NCBI GenBank assembly: GCA_028641055.1
Contig: CM054061.1
Location: forward strand, 62,161,904 to 62,225,903
Direction of reading: 5' to 3'
Source: Alopecurus myosuroides
Taxonomy: Eukaryota; Streptophyta; Magnoliopsida; Poales; Poaceae
Length of the DNA stretch: 64,000 nt
The position numbers and the translations under genes are program-made. Below the pieces are notes generated by a model. It was not told where the DNA came from, ran no database searches, and saw only the letters and a program-made list of their open reading frames with translations. The first letter of the stretch is position 1. Every line of letters starts with the position of its first letter. Below, in pieces: positions 36,471 through 48,539 of the stretch.

Positions 36471-36907
36471 CGGATGGCAATGGGCACCGAAAGCCGCAAA
36501 CCCGACGGGTACCCGCCTTAAATATGGAGGGTTTGGTAAAATAGTAGACCCGCATGGTCTAATGGGGGCGGGTATGGGGTGGCAATCCTGTACCCGCAGA
36601 CCCGCTCTAAATCCTAATCATATCCCTAATAATTCTATGGCTAACCACACAACTCACACATCAAATGTACGCGTTGGAATCTGGAGTCCTAGAGACAATA
36701 CACGTACACATGTGTCTATTCCCACCAACTTTATCTCAATATTTCATTGTTTTCCCCCACATGTGTCGTGTCGCTTCTTAGATGTGTACCCGTTGGGGCC
36801 CCGAACCCGGCCGGGTCGCGGGTCTGGTAAGAAGTGAGACCCGACAAGTTAAATGGGGCGGGTATGGGGGGCGCCGACCCGGCCCCGAACCCGGCGGGTG
36901 CCATCCG
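36471..36907 (+). repeat. MITE-like element with CGGATGGCA / TGCCATCCG ends
   Basis: The ends are a 9-bp perfect inverted repeat. Subterminal sequence is rich in GGGCGGGTA and TACCCGC words in both orientations. At 437 bp with no coding capacity it suits a non-autonomous hAT- or Mutator-like element. I could not find a matching target duplication. Confidence 0.5.
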
Positions 36908-37291
36908 GAGACGGCACAATAAAGCTCAAGGACTTGATCGCTTTTTTGCAAACCTTTGTAGGGTGCATTGTGTAAAATTTCAGGGTCAAGTTATATTTCC
37001 TTTTTTTCTTTGAGGCCCTTTCTCTAAAACTGTACCCACCCCTGGTTAATGCAGAATCGAGGTCCTTCTGGACCTCTCCCAGTTCAAAACAAAAAAAGAG
37101 GGGCTTGAGGTCCAGACAAACTCCGCCGCCGCCCTCTCCTCGCGCCGCCCCGCCCCGCCCCACACCTGCTCCCCCTACCTCCTCCTCGCTTTGCCCCGCA
37201 GCATCTCCTACCCAGAACTCGTCTGGCCGCCGCTCACCCTCCTCCTCCTCCCCCCAGCTGGTGACCAGTTCCGCATAGTATAGCAGGCAGG
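36908..37291 (+). promoter_or_regulatory. 5' flank and probable 5' UTR of NRPC7
   Basis: AT-rich sequence changes near 37100 to a CT-rich, CCGCC-containing stretch typical of grass 5' UTRs. It ends at the ATG at 37292 (context GCAGGATGTT). No TATA box is convincing. Confidence 0.5.
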
Positions 37292-40200
37292 ATGTTCGTT
37301 CTGAGCCAGATTGAGCACAACCTGCCAATGCCGCCACACTTGCTGAGCCGCCCTCTTGTGGACGCCATCAAGGCCGAGCTTGAGAGGCTCTTCCTGGATA
37401 AGGTTGATCAGTATGTCATCGTCCCGTACAACTTGATGTTTCTAAATTATACTGTAGATGTGTTGATTAATCTGCGTTTGGATCGTGTACTGTAGGTGGT
37501 TTCAAATCTCGGTCTATGTGTGTCCGTGTACGACATCCTTGCTGTCGATGGTGGATTCATCTTTCCAGGAGAGGGCTGCTCCACGTATAAAGTAATATGT
37601 GTGTTATAATAGTTTTGTCATCTTATTGGTGAATTCTAATTATGAGTAGGAATATGCTTGTTATCTCTGTTCGACGTGATTGCGTAAAAATGGTGACTAC
37701 GTTGCCACTTCATGTTCTCTAATTTGTGCAGTTGAGCTGAATACCTCAAGTTCCGGTACATCTTTAATATTTTCTTGGGCAACATTCCTTCTCTATAAGG
37801 TCTCGTTTGGCAGAACGGCTTCTACAGGTTTTTCCGAGTAATATCCAGGCCTCGGTAGAAAACACCAGAAGACACGGCTTAGCCGTTTGGCAGGCCAGTT
37901 TTGGCCGGGCTCGGCCCACGGAAACACGACGATACACGTCGGGTGGACGTGTATTCGAGACGCTCCCGTCACCTCGCGTTTTCACCAAAAACTCTCGGTA
38001 CAATACCCAGCTTAACACTAGGAAACACTGCTGCCAAACGAGGCCTAAGGGTGTTTGCCAAATTACATGGGACCCTTGTTACTACTGCTTAGCATTTGAC
38101 TACGGTGCTTTTATAGTGCTGGAAATTTTTGATTGATGTAATTTAGGTGGTTGGTTTCAAATTTCTAGCAGCAGTTCTGAACAAATACAAAAAGTAGTAG
38201 TTCCCCACAATTTGCACTTATTTAATTGATTATTTTGATCTGATCTGCATCTTTGTGACTGAAGTGGATAGTATACTCTAGTTTGTTCCATTGTTCTTAG
38301 CTCTTGTGCTATTTGATGAACAACTCACTGTGAATGGCATGCTGCACTTTCACTATGGGTGCCCTTTCTTCTGATATTGCTGTTTTACTATAGGTTACAA
38401 AATGGAGTTCTTCGTTTATGCTGAGGCTTCATACATCTTACAAATCATTCTTAGATTCTCATTATTTTTCTCCATTTTCAATAGGTTTCCTTTAGGTTGT
38501 TGATGTTCAGGCCTTTTACAGGGGAGGTTCTTGTTGGGAAGATCAGTGGATATGATGAGAACGGTTTACAAGGTGACTCATTTATTTTCTCCCTGACCTT
38601 TTGTTTGCAATCTGTTATAGCCCTTTGCTTGAGTTCGTCTATGGATGTTTGTAAAACTTATGCGTTATGTCTTTAAATTTCTGACGTCTTGCACCAGGGG
38701 AAATTTCTGCATATTCGTGGTGTCTTCTGTCTAAAAAAGTAAATTATATTCATTGTGATATCCTATCAGAAGACCAAAATTTTGGGCGATATCTTTTGTG
38801 CTACGTTATTTAGCCATGAATTCTGGCCGAAATGATAATTCAGGGCATGTTTGGCTGCTTTCAATACATTATCATGTTTTTCTGCCACAAGTTCAGAATG
38901 ACAGTTACCATACTCTGCCATGCTTTAAAACAAAAATACTGTTTGCTGGCATGCGTCACGCATTTTGGGTCTGAACTAGAGACATAAAGCTGAAATAAAT
39001 AAATAAATGCTTTAGGAGAAATAAGTATGCTATATTGTTTGGATAAGGAAGAACAAATCTAGTTTCTTAGATTTTCTTTTTTGATAAGCATGTACATTTA
39101 ACTGATTCCTGCTCAGCCTGTTTCTTCCTCCTTTCTACTGTTGGACTATTGGTACTTCATATGTCTACAAAGATGTGAATATTTAATGATCACATCATGC
39201 TCATGAAATTATTAAGATTATAATGTTATCACTATGTAAGTTGCGTAATTAGAGAAGCTGTACGCCTGTACACACAACATGACTGGTTTTAACTGGTGTA
39301 CTGTTTTGCTTCTCCAGTTTCACTTGACTTTTTCACCGATATATGCATTCCGGCACACTTGATGCAGTTTGGCACAGTGAGGTAACACACTGCACTTTGT
39401 GTTATTTGGTTGTTGCAGTACATCAACCCTAGTATTATTTAATGTATATTGAGGTGTTTTTTTTATTACCCAGATTATATTTAAGATTTAGATTTTAATT
39501 CATAAATACATTTCAACCACTCCCTTTTTGCATATATTTAATATGTGCTTCAGCCAGTTATTTTGTTATGAAAAATTACCCTCTTCGACTCACTCAGAGT
39601 AACAGAGGCACATAAAAGAATAATGTGTGCAGGGATATACGCACATCTGTTGTTTTAAAAGTTTTTAGCTGGAGCATGATGGAAGAATGATTTGGGCAGG
39701 GATATATGCACATCTATTGTTTTAAAGACCACCTCCGTTCCAAAATGAAATGGGATGTAGTAGTTAGCTGGACTATCATGCAAAATAATATTTTATTTTT
39801 CTTCTTTTTTCCAGACTCATGACTCATGAGGATAGTATTTTGTGCATAACAATCTGTTGTTTATTCTCTGTACATCTCATTTCTTCTCTGTATATTTCCA
39901 GGGGGGAAGATGGTAGGTGGATGTGGAAGACTAATGACAGTGAACTTTATCTTGACATTGATGATGAGGTTTTTTTAATTCACAGAAATTACTGTTCCTT
40001 AATGTCACTGACCACAAAAATCTTACGATCATTGCCAATCTCTATGCAGATACGATTTTCGGTATCTAGCATTAAGTACCCAGCTATACCAGTTGAGCAA
40101 AAGGAGGATGACAAGCCATTTGCTCCGATGCAGATCAATGTATGGGTTTCTTGTGTATGTGTTGTTATACGCATGCACAATTCGATATGTCCATATTCAT

Positions 40201-40784
40201 GGTTGTTCGTTCTTATATGACTAATATGCACCTAAGACTAGTGACTTCCAAGCTTGATCAGTATAATGCGCATTCTATTTGGCAAACATCTCGTCACAAC
40301 TTTACCGTCCTCACCTATCCTCAGAGCCCTTGGCCCCTTCGGATAACTGAACCAGTAATTTCTTTGTCTTTAGAGTTGCTCCTTATAGACCATTTATCGT
40401 AACAATCAAGATACTTGTACTGTATTGCAAATATGTCCGTTGTCTAAAGTATTTTCCAAACATGGCCTGCAGAATCAGCCTTTGTATGTACTCCCTCCCG
40501 TGTCTAGATACATGCATGTATAGACAAATGGAAGTCATCTATTTTGGAACGGAGGAAGCACTTCTTTAATGCCCCTTAACATCTTTGTATGCCTCAAATG
40601 GATTTTTCTATCTAAAATCTTGTGAATTTTGGCCTTGGTGCTTTGGTGAATAATTAGCGTGATCTTGTTGCAGGGGAGTATTAAAGGGGATGGCCTGGGC
40701 CTTCTTGCTTGGTGGGCGGAAGATGAAGAAGGGGAAGATGAAGAAGAGGAAGATGCAGAAGCAGAGGCCGAGGAAGACCAGTAG
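37292..40784 (+). CDS. NRPC7: DNA-directed RNA polymerase III subunit RPC25 / NRPC7, complete
   Basis: This is a Pol III subunit of the RPB7/RPC25 family. With RPC17 it forms the stalk used for initiation of tRNA and 5S rRNA transcription in the nucleus. Seven exons: 37292-37402, 37496-37591, 38485-38572, 39318-39381, 39902-39968, 40050-40139, 40674-40784. All introns are GT-AG, and the joined 627 bp encode 208 aa. The N-terminal SHS2-type half reads MFVLSQIEHNLPMPPHLL, LGLCVSVYDILAVDGG and FRLLMFRPFTGEVLVGKI. The C-terminal S1/RPC25 half reads SLDFFTDICIPAHLMQFG, EDGRWMWKTND, LYLDIDDEIRFSV and GDGLGLLAWW, and the protein ends in an acidic tail. Length fits yeast and plant RPC25. A Tourist-like MITE lies in intron 2, a Stowaway remnant in intron 6, and a truncated LINE 69 bp after the stop. 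No lesions were seen. Confidence 0.95.
37799..38045 (+). repeat. Tourist-like (PIF/Harbinger) MITE in NRPC7 intron 2
   Basis: A 247-bp element with ends GGTCTCGTTTGGCAG and CTGCCAAACGAGGCC (14 of 15 inverted), flanked by TAA on both sides (37796-37798, 38046-38048), the 3-bp target of this superfamily. Confidence 0.88.
39629..39727 (+). repeat. Short direct duplication in NRPC7 intron 4
   Basis: GCAGGGATATA[CT]GCACATCT followed by TTGTTTTAAA occurs at 39629-39660 and again at 39696-39727. Confidence 0.7.
40491..40558 (+). repeat. Stowaway MITE remnant in NRPC7 intron 6
   Basis: CTCCCTCC after a TA (40489-40490) and GGAGGAAG at the other end mark a shortened Stowaway element; the right TA is mutated. 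Confidence 0.6.
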
Positions 40785-40853
40785 CTAACTGCTTTGTGTA
40801 ATTGGAAATTTAGCCCCGTAGCAGCATTTTAGGAATTATATTTATAACAAGGG

Positions 40854-42533
40854 ATGTGCAAGGAGATTACTGATATTATTGCTCAATATTGGTGGGGTGA
40901 TACTGAGGAGGATAAGAAAATGCATTGGTACACTTGGTGGAAGATTGTGCTATCCGAAAGGTGAGGGGGGAATGGGTTTTAGAGACCTCCACTCCTTTAA
41001 TCTTGCATTGCTAGCAAAACAGTATTGGAGATTAATTATAAATCCAGATTCCTTGTGTGCCCGTATCCTTAAGGCAAAATGTTATCCAAACTGTCACATC
41101 CTTAAAGGTGGTCTGAAAAGTGGATCTTCTTTTACGTGGCAAAGTATCTTTGCAGGTATTGCAACATTTAACCGAGGATACATTTGGAGAATTGCATCAG
41201 GAGAGGGAGTGAACATATGGACTGACCCATGGATTCCTTCGAGTCCGGACAGAAGGATCACTACTCCGAGAGCACAAACGCTGTATACAAAAGTCAGTGA
41301 GTTAATTAATCCCCTTACTGGTTCTTGGGATGAGGAGCTCATATGGGAAATTTTCAATAGTATTGATGCGGGTAGAATATTGAGAATTCCACTAAATATC
41401 CAAGCATTTGATGATTTTATTGCTTGGCATTTGAATCGACCGTGGACGTTCACGGTGAGATCGGCGTATGATGCTGAATGGAACCATGCTTTTAGAAGCC
41501 CGGCAAACTCAGTGTCAAGTGGCACCGGTTGTTTGGAGAAATCTCTGGAAGGTGCAAGTTCCACGAAAAATCCAAATTTTCGGATGGAGAATGTTACATG
41601 GCATTATTCCTCTAATGAGTATTCTAGTTAACAGGCACATTGGAAATTCTGGGGAGTGTCCGATCTGTCATCTAGATGCAGAAGACAGTAAACACATATT
41701 TTTTAAATGTCAACAACAGAACTTTGGAACAGGCTGGGTATTGCTGACACAGTCAACTCCATGTGCCAATATGAACGATCTGGTTCCATAATATTGGAAG
41801 AGCTCCTCAATGCTGATCATGACACTACTGTGATTATGCCGAGTATTGGTACCTCTGGTGGATAAGGAGGATAAGGAGACAGGCTACGCACAATGAGCCT
41901 GTACCTACATCTTCAAGATGGCCTTTCTCGGTGTTGGCAATTGTTAGTAACTTTAAAAAATCATTGACCAAAGCAATGGGTGGAGGCAATGATAAATGGA
42001 TAAAACCAGACCCTAATTTTATCAAAGTATAAATGTGGATGCTGCCTTCCATGCCGACATTGGACAAGGAGCTATTGTTGCGATCTTAAGGGACTCTCAT
42101 GGTAATTTTATTGCAGCTCAATGTCCCTATATGGAGAGAAGGGTTGACGTCTTAACGTTGGAAACAAGGGCAATGAGCGAAGGTTTAGCACTAGCAAACA
42201 GGCTGGGGTTCAGTAAGATAGAAGCAGAGTCACTCGGAGGAGGTGATTAATTTATGCTTGGGCCAATCACAATGGTGGGATTCGGCTGCTGCTATTTTTG
42301 CGGAGTGCTTTGATTTGGCGAATGGCATCGGGAAAGTTACCACCGGAAAGTTTTTAGTGAGGCGGCCTGTTTGCCTAATATGTGTCACCAGTTGTGCTAA
42401 TGAATTGTCCCTGATTAGATATTTTTCCACGACAGTTATAGGGGATAGGAGGGAGTAGTTTATTTTGGTTCAAGATCTCAAGCGTGGGTCTAAAGTTCTC
42501 ACAGAGATGACAAGCACAAATCAAGAAAAAAAA
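40854..42533 (+). mobile_element. 5'-truncated LINE (RT C-terminus, zinc-binding and RNase H-like parts), broken
   Basis: Plus-strand LINE sequence begins abruptly with CKEITDIIAQYWWGDTEEDK (40857 on). It continues with GGMGFRDLHSFNLALLAKQ, IWTDPWIPSS, a zf-RVT region (41500-41700, CPICHLDAEDSKHIFFKC) and an RNase H-like segment (VDAAFHADIGQGAIVAILRD near 42035-42100). Several stops and frameshifts split it. The 3' end is uncertain: the A-rich run at 42521-42533 may be its tail. It lies between the convergent NRPC7 and NAP1 genes. Confidence 0.8.
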
Positions 42534-43070
42534 AAGCCCTCACGACCTTACTGGCATCGTGTGCAACCTTAAACATCATGCCTAAATGTTGGCACGTGTT
42601 CTCTCTTTACGCGGATGAAAACAGTAAATAAAAGGTTCATGCCACAAAATGGGATTAAGAAACTGGTTTGAACTGCATATTCAGAGATGCCATAAACGGC
42701 TACTAGCTAAGATCCAGTTCGAAACAATGCAACTCAAACAAGGCACCTAGATCAAAATTTCCCGGCAAAACGAGCAGACTAAAAGTATGCCGGTGGTATT
42801 TGCAATATGACATACCAAACTGGCAACATCGATCACTCCAAGCAGCGGACAGAAGTATTTCAACCCAATACAACAATGGAAAGGCTACCAGCGTACAATA
42901 CCATCATGTCCCAAAGAACGAAATCCCCCACCAGTTCCACAAAAACCAACTCATAATTCCCCCCACTGGCTCCACAGAGCTAACCAAGCGACATGGCATC
43001 AAGGAGAACCAACCAAACATTCTTCAATCCAGAACAATTGTCTTCAGGAAACGGTCATGTGTGAAGCGCC
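42534..43070 (-). other. Probable 3' UTR and downstream flank of NAP1
   Basis: No gene is seen in the 3' flank of NAP1. A 132-codon plus-strand frame (42800-43198) is antisense to the last NAP1 exon and is not a gene. Confidence 0.5.
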
Positions 43071-45969
43071 TCACTGTTGCTTGCATTCAGCTGGTCGCTC
43101 CCCTTGCCCTTCTCCAGCAGGAACTCGACCGCCCTTCTGTTGAAATCAAGTATAGAGGGGCAATATATGAGCCTCTACTGAATCTACTTAAATCATAACA
43201 AGAGCGTCCAACAACTCTCAGAGGCTCCGTACCTTCTTAGGAGCATCATCCTCATCGTCGTCGTCTTCATCTTCCTCATCATCCTCGTCCTCATCTTCAT
43301 CCTCATCGCCCTCTTCGTCATCATCTTCATCATCGTCCATCATACCGTCAAATTCCTCATCTTGAGCAGCCTCTCCGGTGAACCATGAAACAGCATGTGG
43401 AATGATCTTGTCTCTGATGGTGGATCTGGTAAAAGCAAGCAGGGATAGACATTTAGAAAAGAAAACAGACCGTAAAACTAGGTTCCTCAGTACAGCATTT
43501 CAACATAATATGTATACCCGATATCATAATCTTGCTCCATTTGGTTTTGCAGCTGCTCAGCCTGTAAAAAGTGAGATACCAAGTCATGTTCATGCTCAAG
43601 TTACAAACGTAAGAGCGGACATGCAGGGATGTACGACTTACTGTATCCTCATCAATTTCCTCATCGTCATCAGGAACTTGAGGTGGACTGAAGAAATTGA
43701 AGAAGCTCTCACAATTTTCAATTTTCGTGATAGGCTTGGCGTTCTTTGACCCCTTCTTTGGCTTCTTTTTTAGCACCTTTTGTGTCAAGCACTTCCCAGG
43801 ATACCATTCGATTTCAGTACTGGAAAAGGGGACAAAAGGAGAAATGTTACTGAAACCATGGATGTGTCCAAAACAACTAGAAATCAACTAGAGTTGAAAT
43901 ATTAATTACCCAATGGCTTTCTCTAGGATTGGCTCATCTTCATCGATCATGTGGTACGTTTTTGTAAGCACTTCATTCTTGAAGAATGGGTTGGTATTGA
44001 AGTGAAATTCAAGCTTGAAACCCTTTGGCTCAGTAATCCTGTACCATTTGATATCCTTGAGGTACTTCAGAGCTTCCTCGTCCCTTTCTTGGATCTGGAC
44101 ACATGTAATCCGTAAGCTAGAAGCCAAACAATGGAACTATGCAGATGAATCTAAAGACACTTTAGATCAGAAAAGATTGACAATTTAGAGAAGGAACTTC
44201 TATTGCAAAAAGTATGCAAAATCTCACCTCCTCAGCTAGGATTTCATGGTTCTTCATCGCATTAAACCAGAAATCTGGCACACCCTTTTCCTCTGCAGGG
44301 GAACATTATGGAAAAGGTCAAAGACAGTTATAGGCGATATTCACTGTATACTATAGAAATACTCCCAGTACTAAAAATACACCAAAGATTTTATATCACG
44401 TAAAACATATATTCACCTTTCTGATCTGCAGCAGTTTCACCTGCAGCATCTTTAGTTACACCTTCTACCTCAACCACACCGTTGACAACTTCATAACGCT
44501 GTAATTTAGATGAGCAAAAAAAATCCATCAGACGGATCATGACATGTGACATCAAATATGACACTGCAAATATAGAGAGATGGAGCCTCCGCTGTATGGA
44601 ACATGCAAAATAGAGACAACTGTCTAGAATAGAGAAGTTTCCGGTTTGTATTTCATGGTACACGTGAAAGTTTTACAATGATTCAGGGACTTGAAAGTAA
44701 AGCTTGGCAACATGACAAACAAGCAAAATGACATAGTACAAAACATAGCAGCACGCCAGCATTAGTAATGGTTTACCTTTGAGTACAGTGGTTCGTACAT
44801 CTTCTGGTATTTAGCTTCAAGTGCGGCTCTCTCCTCGAAAAACTTCGCCTCAAGTTCATCATGTTGGCTCTGTCAAATGGTAAAGAAAGGCTAGTAAGTC
44901 ACCACAAAACACAACTAGATTTCCCCATACATTCAAGCATTCAAAATAATGATTCATAGATAAACAGCAAAAGGATTTATTAGTATAACACTATAGCAGC
45001 AAAAGGATTCAAAATAATCATTCAAATGAAATATTGGTTGTAAAACTGCAAACTCAAGGTGGTGAGAATATATTCAAATAAAGCAAGAAACAGGGAAGAA
45101 ACAAATAGACAGATACGGCCAAAGGACTATGCACAAAGCTTCAAGTAAATGGATGGACAGATTACAAAATAAGAAAGCATCCAACTTATCCTTGTAAAAA
45201 GATCTAGATTAGGCACTACGCTACCATGCAGTGGATCATGAGCTATACTGAAGGAATACAGCTGCTTGCATTTTCCTAGAATGAAAGTATGATGTAGCAG
45301 CACAGCACTAATGGCACAACCAATAAGCAACCGTCCAACACAGTCCTTGCCCAATCAGGATTGCAATTTACCATAGTTGTACGAACCAATCAGTCAGTAC
45401 CGTCTAAAGCAGGTGGTATCAGAATCACAGAAATCGCACTTAGCAGGGCGCAATTAATGATCCACGATGGCACAAATCGGCTATTACCAACACACCCCCA
45501 GAACGAACAGCATGGCAACCGTAGGACCAGAGTGGAACCCTGTTATACCTGGATCTCCCTGAGCACCTCGACGCGCTTCCTGACATTGGGCTCGAGGCTC
45601 TCGAGCACGTCCGTGTGCCGGGCCGCCAATCCCTGCAGCGTGTTCTGCAGAAGCGCGAGACCGAATCAGCACAATAATAAGCAATACAAAGTCCCCCCAA
45701 ATGAATGGACGGTAAACGAGGAAACACACAAATCCCCCGCGCAGAACTGCAGCGGTGCAATCCTCACCTTAATCGACTCCACGAGATTGGCCTTGTCCTC
45801 GGCGCTGAGCTCTGCATCAGAACCACCGATACAAATAAGACACCGCAGGGACAGCGCGGCAGCAGTAACAACGACGGCGGAGAAGAGGCGGAGCGGCGAA
45901 CAAACCTGCGGCGTTGGGGACGGCGGCGCCGAGGGCGGAGAGGTCGAGGGAGTCCTTGCCGTCGCTCAT
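43071..45969 (-). CDS. NAP1: Nucleosome assembly protein 1 (NAP1-like histone chaperone), complete
   Basis: A histone H2A-H2B chaperone that shuttles between cytoplasm and nucleus. Eleven exons on the minus strand: 45969-45906, 45811-45768, 45644-45549, 44869-44777, 44498-44417, 44292-44228, 44094-43910, 43819-43642, 43561-43518, 43425-43233, 43136-43071. All introns are GT-AG, and the joined 1110 bp encode 369 aa. Motifs: coiled-coil dimerisation helix ([20 protein letters not shown]), NAP core ([38 protein letters not shown]), basic NLS ([12 protein letters not shown]), [26 protein letters not shown], an acidic tail of about 33 residues, and C-terminal CKQQ, a CaaX-type end known in plant NAP1 proteins. 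The ATG at 45969 begins [14 protein letters not shown]. No lesions were seen. Upstream lies an unusual duplicated promoter and repeat array. Confidence 0.95.
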
Positions 45970-46131
45970 GGTTGCGGCGGCGGCGCGAGGGGATTCGGGG
46001 CAAGGGTTCTGCGCGGGAGAGGAGAAACCCTAGGGGGCGGCGGCGCGTGGGGGGCGAGGCTGCGTGGGGGGAGTGGAGAGGTGGAGGCGCGGAGGGAAGG
46101 GATAAAAAAAGAGATCGAGTCCGGGGCCGCG

Positions 46132-46138
46132 ATTTATA
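46132..46138 (-). promoter_or_regulatory. TATA box of NAP1
   Basis: On the minus strand GGCTATAAATCGCGG lies about 165 bp before the NAP1 ATG, in GC-rich sequence. A diverged copy of the surrounding promoter occurs at 47991-48170. Confidence 0.65.
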
Positions 46139-46385
46139 GCCGGGAAAAAGGCTTCTCTTTGGAGTTTGGACTCGGGCAGCGGCGCGGTCGGAGGGGCCGC
46201 GGGCGCGCCGAACCGGGCCCGCGTGTCGGTGGGAGACCGGTCCATTTCGGGTTTTTTTTTCGGCCGGAATATTCCTGTGATGAGCTGTGACTTGCGCACG
46301 ACATGACTGGCTGCTTTCTCACTGGCCAGCTCATCGTCAGTCAATCAGTCCAGTCCTTGCCTGCAGAGTTGGGCCGCACAGATTT

Positions 46386-47872
46386 GCAAAGAATTTACAA
46401 GCCAATAAAACGGTGGAATCCTTACACAATCTTCAGGCATCCAGAAAGAAGTCATGATTGAAAAAAATTCATGTTATTACATACCGAATTTGTTAGGACA
46501 ACAACCCATGTGTGGCGGCGACAATGTTGGATCCGAGGAGGGAGATCTCGTCGGAGTCGCTAGGGTTAGGGTTAGGATGCTTACCGGGGCAAATAGGGTT
46601 AGACTTGATGACCCGTCCGACTTGTCGAGCAAAAACCGGTGACGTTAGGGGCAGACGGGCTTGGATGAGGTAGACGTCGTTGAAGAAGATGAAAACGGTC
46701 TCTACAATTTTAGAAAGTCTAGATACCGCTAGATGAACCCCTTAAATATAGGCGAGGAGGGTTTCTAAAATGGTAGGAGGGGTTGGGTGACGAGATATTA
46801 GCACTCGACCCAATCTATCTCGCCATCTCCTTCCATCACTCGGGCCACGAGCGTGAGAATTTAAGTCACATATGCGAAGAATTTACAATCAACAAAACGG
46901 TGAAATCCTTACACAATCTTCACGTAACCAAGAAAGAAGTCATGATAGAAAATAATTCGTGTTGTTACATACCTAATTTGCTAGAACAACCACCCATGTA
47001 TGGCGGCGACAACGTTTGAAACCAATGAGGGAGATCTCGTCGGAGTTGCTAGGATTAGGGCTAGAATGCTTACCGGAGTAGATAGGGTTAGACTTGATGC
47101 CCCATCCAACTGCAAAAACTGTCTTACATGTCGAGCAAAAGCTGGTTGGCGTTTGGGAGAGGCGAGCTTGGATGAGGAAGACGAAGTCGAAGAAGATGAA
47201 AACAATCTCTACAATTTTAGAAGGTCTAGATGTCGCTAGATGAACCCCTTAATATAGGTTGAGGATGGTTTTCTAAAATTTGTGTGTGGTGGGAGGGGGG
47301 AGGTTTGACGAGATCTTAGCATTCGACCCGATCCATCTTGCCACCTCCTTCCATCACTAGGACCGCGAGCGTGAGGATTTGCAAAGAGTTTACAGGGCAA
47401 TAAAACAGTGGAATGCTTATTGTGAAAATAATAAGACATTTTTCGTGTTATTACATACCTAATTTGTTGGGCAAACCAGCCATGTGTGGCGGCGATAATT
47501 ACGTAACGAAGGAGGGAGAACTCGTCGAAGTTGTTCGGATTAGGGATTATGGTGCTTACCGGAGCAAATAGGGTTAGACTTGATGTCTGTCCCAACCATG
47601 GAAGGAAGCGGTTAGATATGTCGGGCAAAAGCTGGTGGCGTTGGCGACAGTGAGCTTGGATAAGGGAGGCGACATCGAGGAGAAATGGTCTCTGCAATTT
47701 TAGAAAGTTTGGATACCTCTACGCTAGACGAACCCCTTAAATAAAGGATGAGGAATGTTTCTAAAATAGTGGGAGGGGTGGGTGACGAGATCTTAGCATT
47801 TGACCCAATGAGCACGGCCCAATCCATCTCGACACCTCCTTCCATCACTCGGACCGCGAGCATGAGACATGT
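46386..47872 (+). repeat. Tandem array of three ~490-bp units upstream of NAP1
   Basis: Units start at 46386, 46874 and 47381 (GCAAAGAATTTAC, GCGAAGAATTTAC, GCAAAGAGTTTAC), giving lengths of about 488, 507 and 492 bp. Each repeats TGTGGCGGCGAC, GAGGGAGATCTCGTCGGAGT, TAGGGTTAGACTTGATG, CTACAATTTTAGAAAG, GATGAACCCCTTAA and CTCCTTCCATCACT. Copies have diverged substantially. Short frames recur on both strands in each unit but differ in length and are not convincing genes. Confidence 0.85.
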
Positions 47873-47990
47873 CGCATGAGTTGGACCAGCAATCAAGTCG
47901 AATGCTTGGTTGTGAGGGGAGGGAAGGAGTGAGGCGACACACCTATGTGGTATCAGAGAATGGGAGGTATGTGAAAAATCAAATTTATCC

Positions 47991-48170
47991 TCGCGATTTA
48001 TAGCCGGAAAAGATCATGAGGGGACGGGAGGGGCGATGGGTTTGGAGATTGAACTCGCTACCATGTCGGTGGATACGCAGGGCCCACATGTCAATGGGGG
48101 ATGAACCATTTTTGCGGAATTATTCTTTTACCCGGAGTATCTGCTTTTCACTAGCCAATTCATAATCATC
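47991..48170 (+). repeat. Diverged second copy of the NAP1 promoter region
   Basis: It shares with 46128-46345 the block CGCGATTTATAGCCGG, then TTTGGAG-TTG-ACTCG, GGGCCC-C-TGTC, CCATTT and CTGCTTT-CACT-GCCA, in the same order and orientation. No NAP1 coding copy follows. Confidence 0.65.
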
Positions 48171-48539
48171 TTGTGTTGAAACTCCGTGTTCCACAAACGC
48201 AATCTTTGCTAGTAGGAAGATACTAGTACCAGCACGCTTTTTTTGCTGGGGTTTTAGAAAGGAGGCTCAAGTGGATTTTGGGTTTTAGATTGTTTTCCTC
48301 TACATACATTTGACCGCCTTTTTGGTGTCTCGTTGTAGCATGAAGCACATACAGCTCGCGGGCAACGCGTGTGTTATGCTTGCCACTTCCCTCTACTTTT
48401 CCCAGGCAAAAGGAGCGGTCTTGGTCGAGACACTTTGCCGGAAACATGCACAGAAAATGAAATGATCCATCCAACTTGCCTGCCCAAAGTGGGGTGCGGA
48501 CGTGTGGGGTAGCCGTCGCTTAACAGTTGGTTGGTTAAC
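48171..48539 (+). other. No gene seen
   Basis: Mixed-composition sequence with short frames only; no boundaries recognised. Confidence 0.4.

Noticed and set aside
43230..43380. CATCATCGTCTTC-rich tract looking like a microsatellite
   Set aside because: It is the coding complement of the NAP1 acidic tail.
45361..46290. 309-codon plus-strand frame
   Set aside because: Antisense to the first NAP1 exons and promoter; long only because of GC-rich sequence.
46558..46576. Telomere-like AGGGTTAGGGTTAGG
   Set aside because: A single short occurrence in one array unit, not repeated in the others as a telomeric tract.
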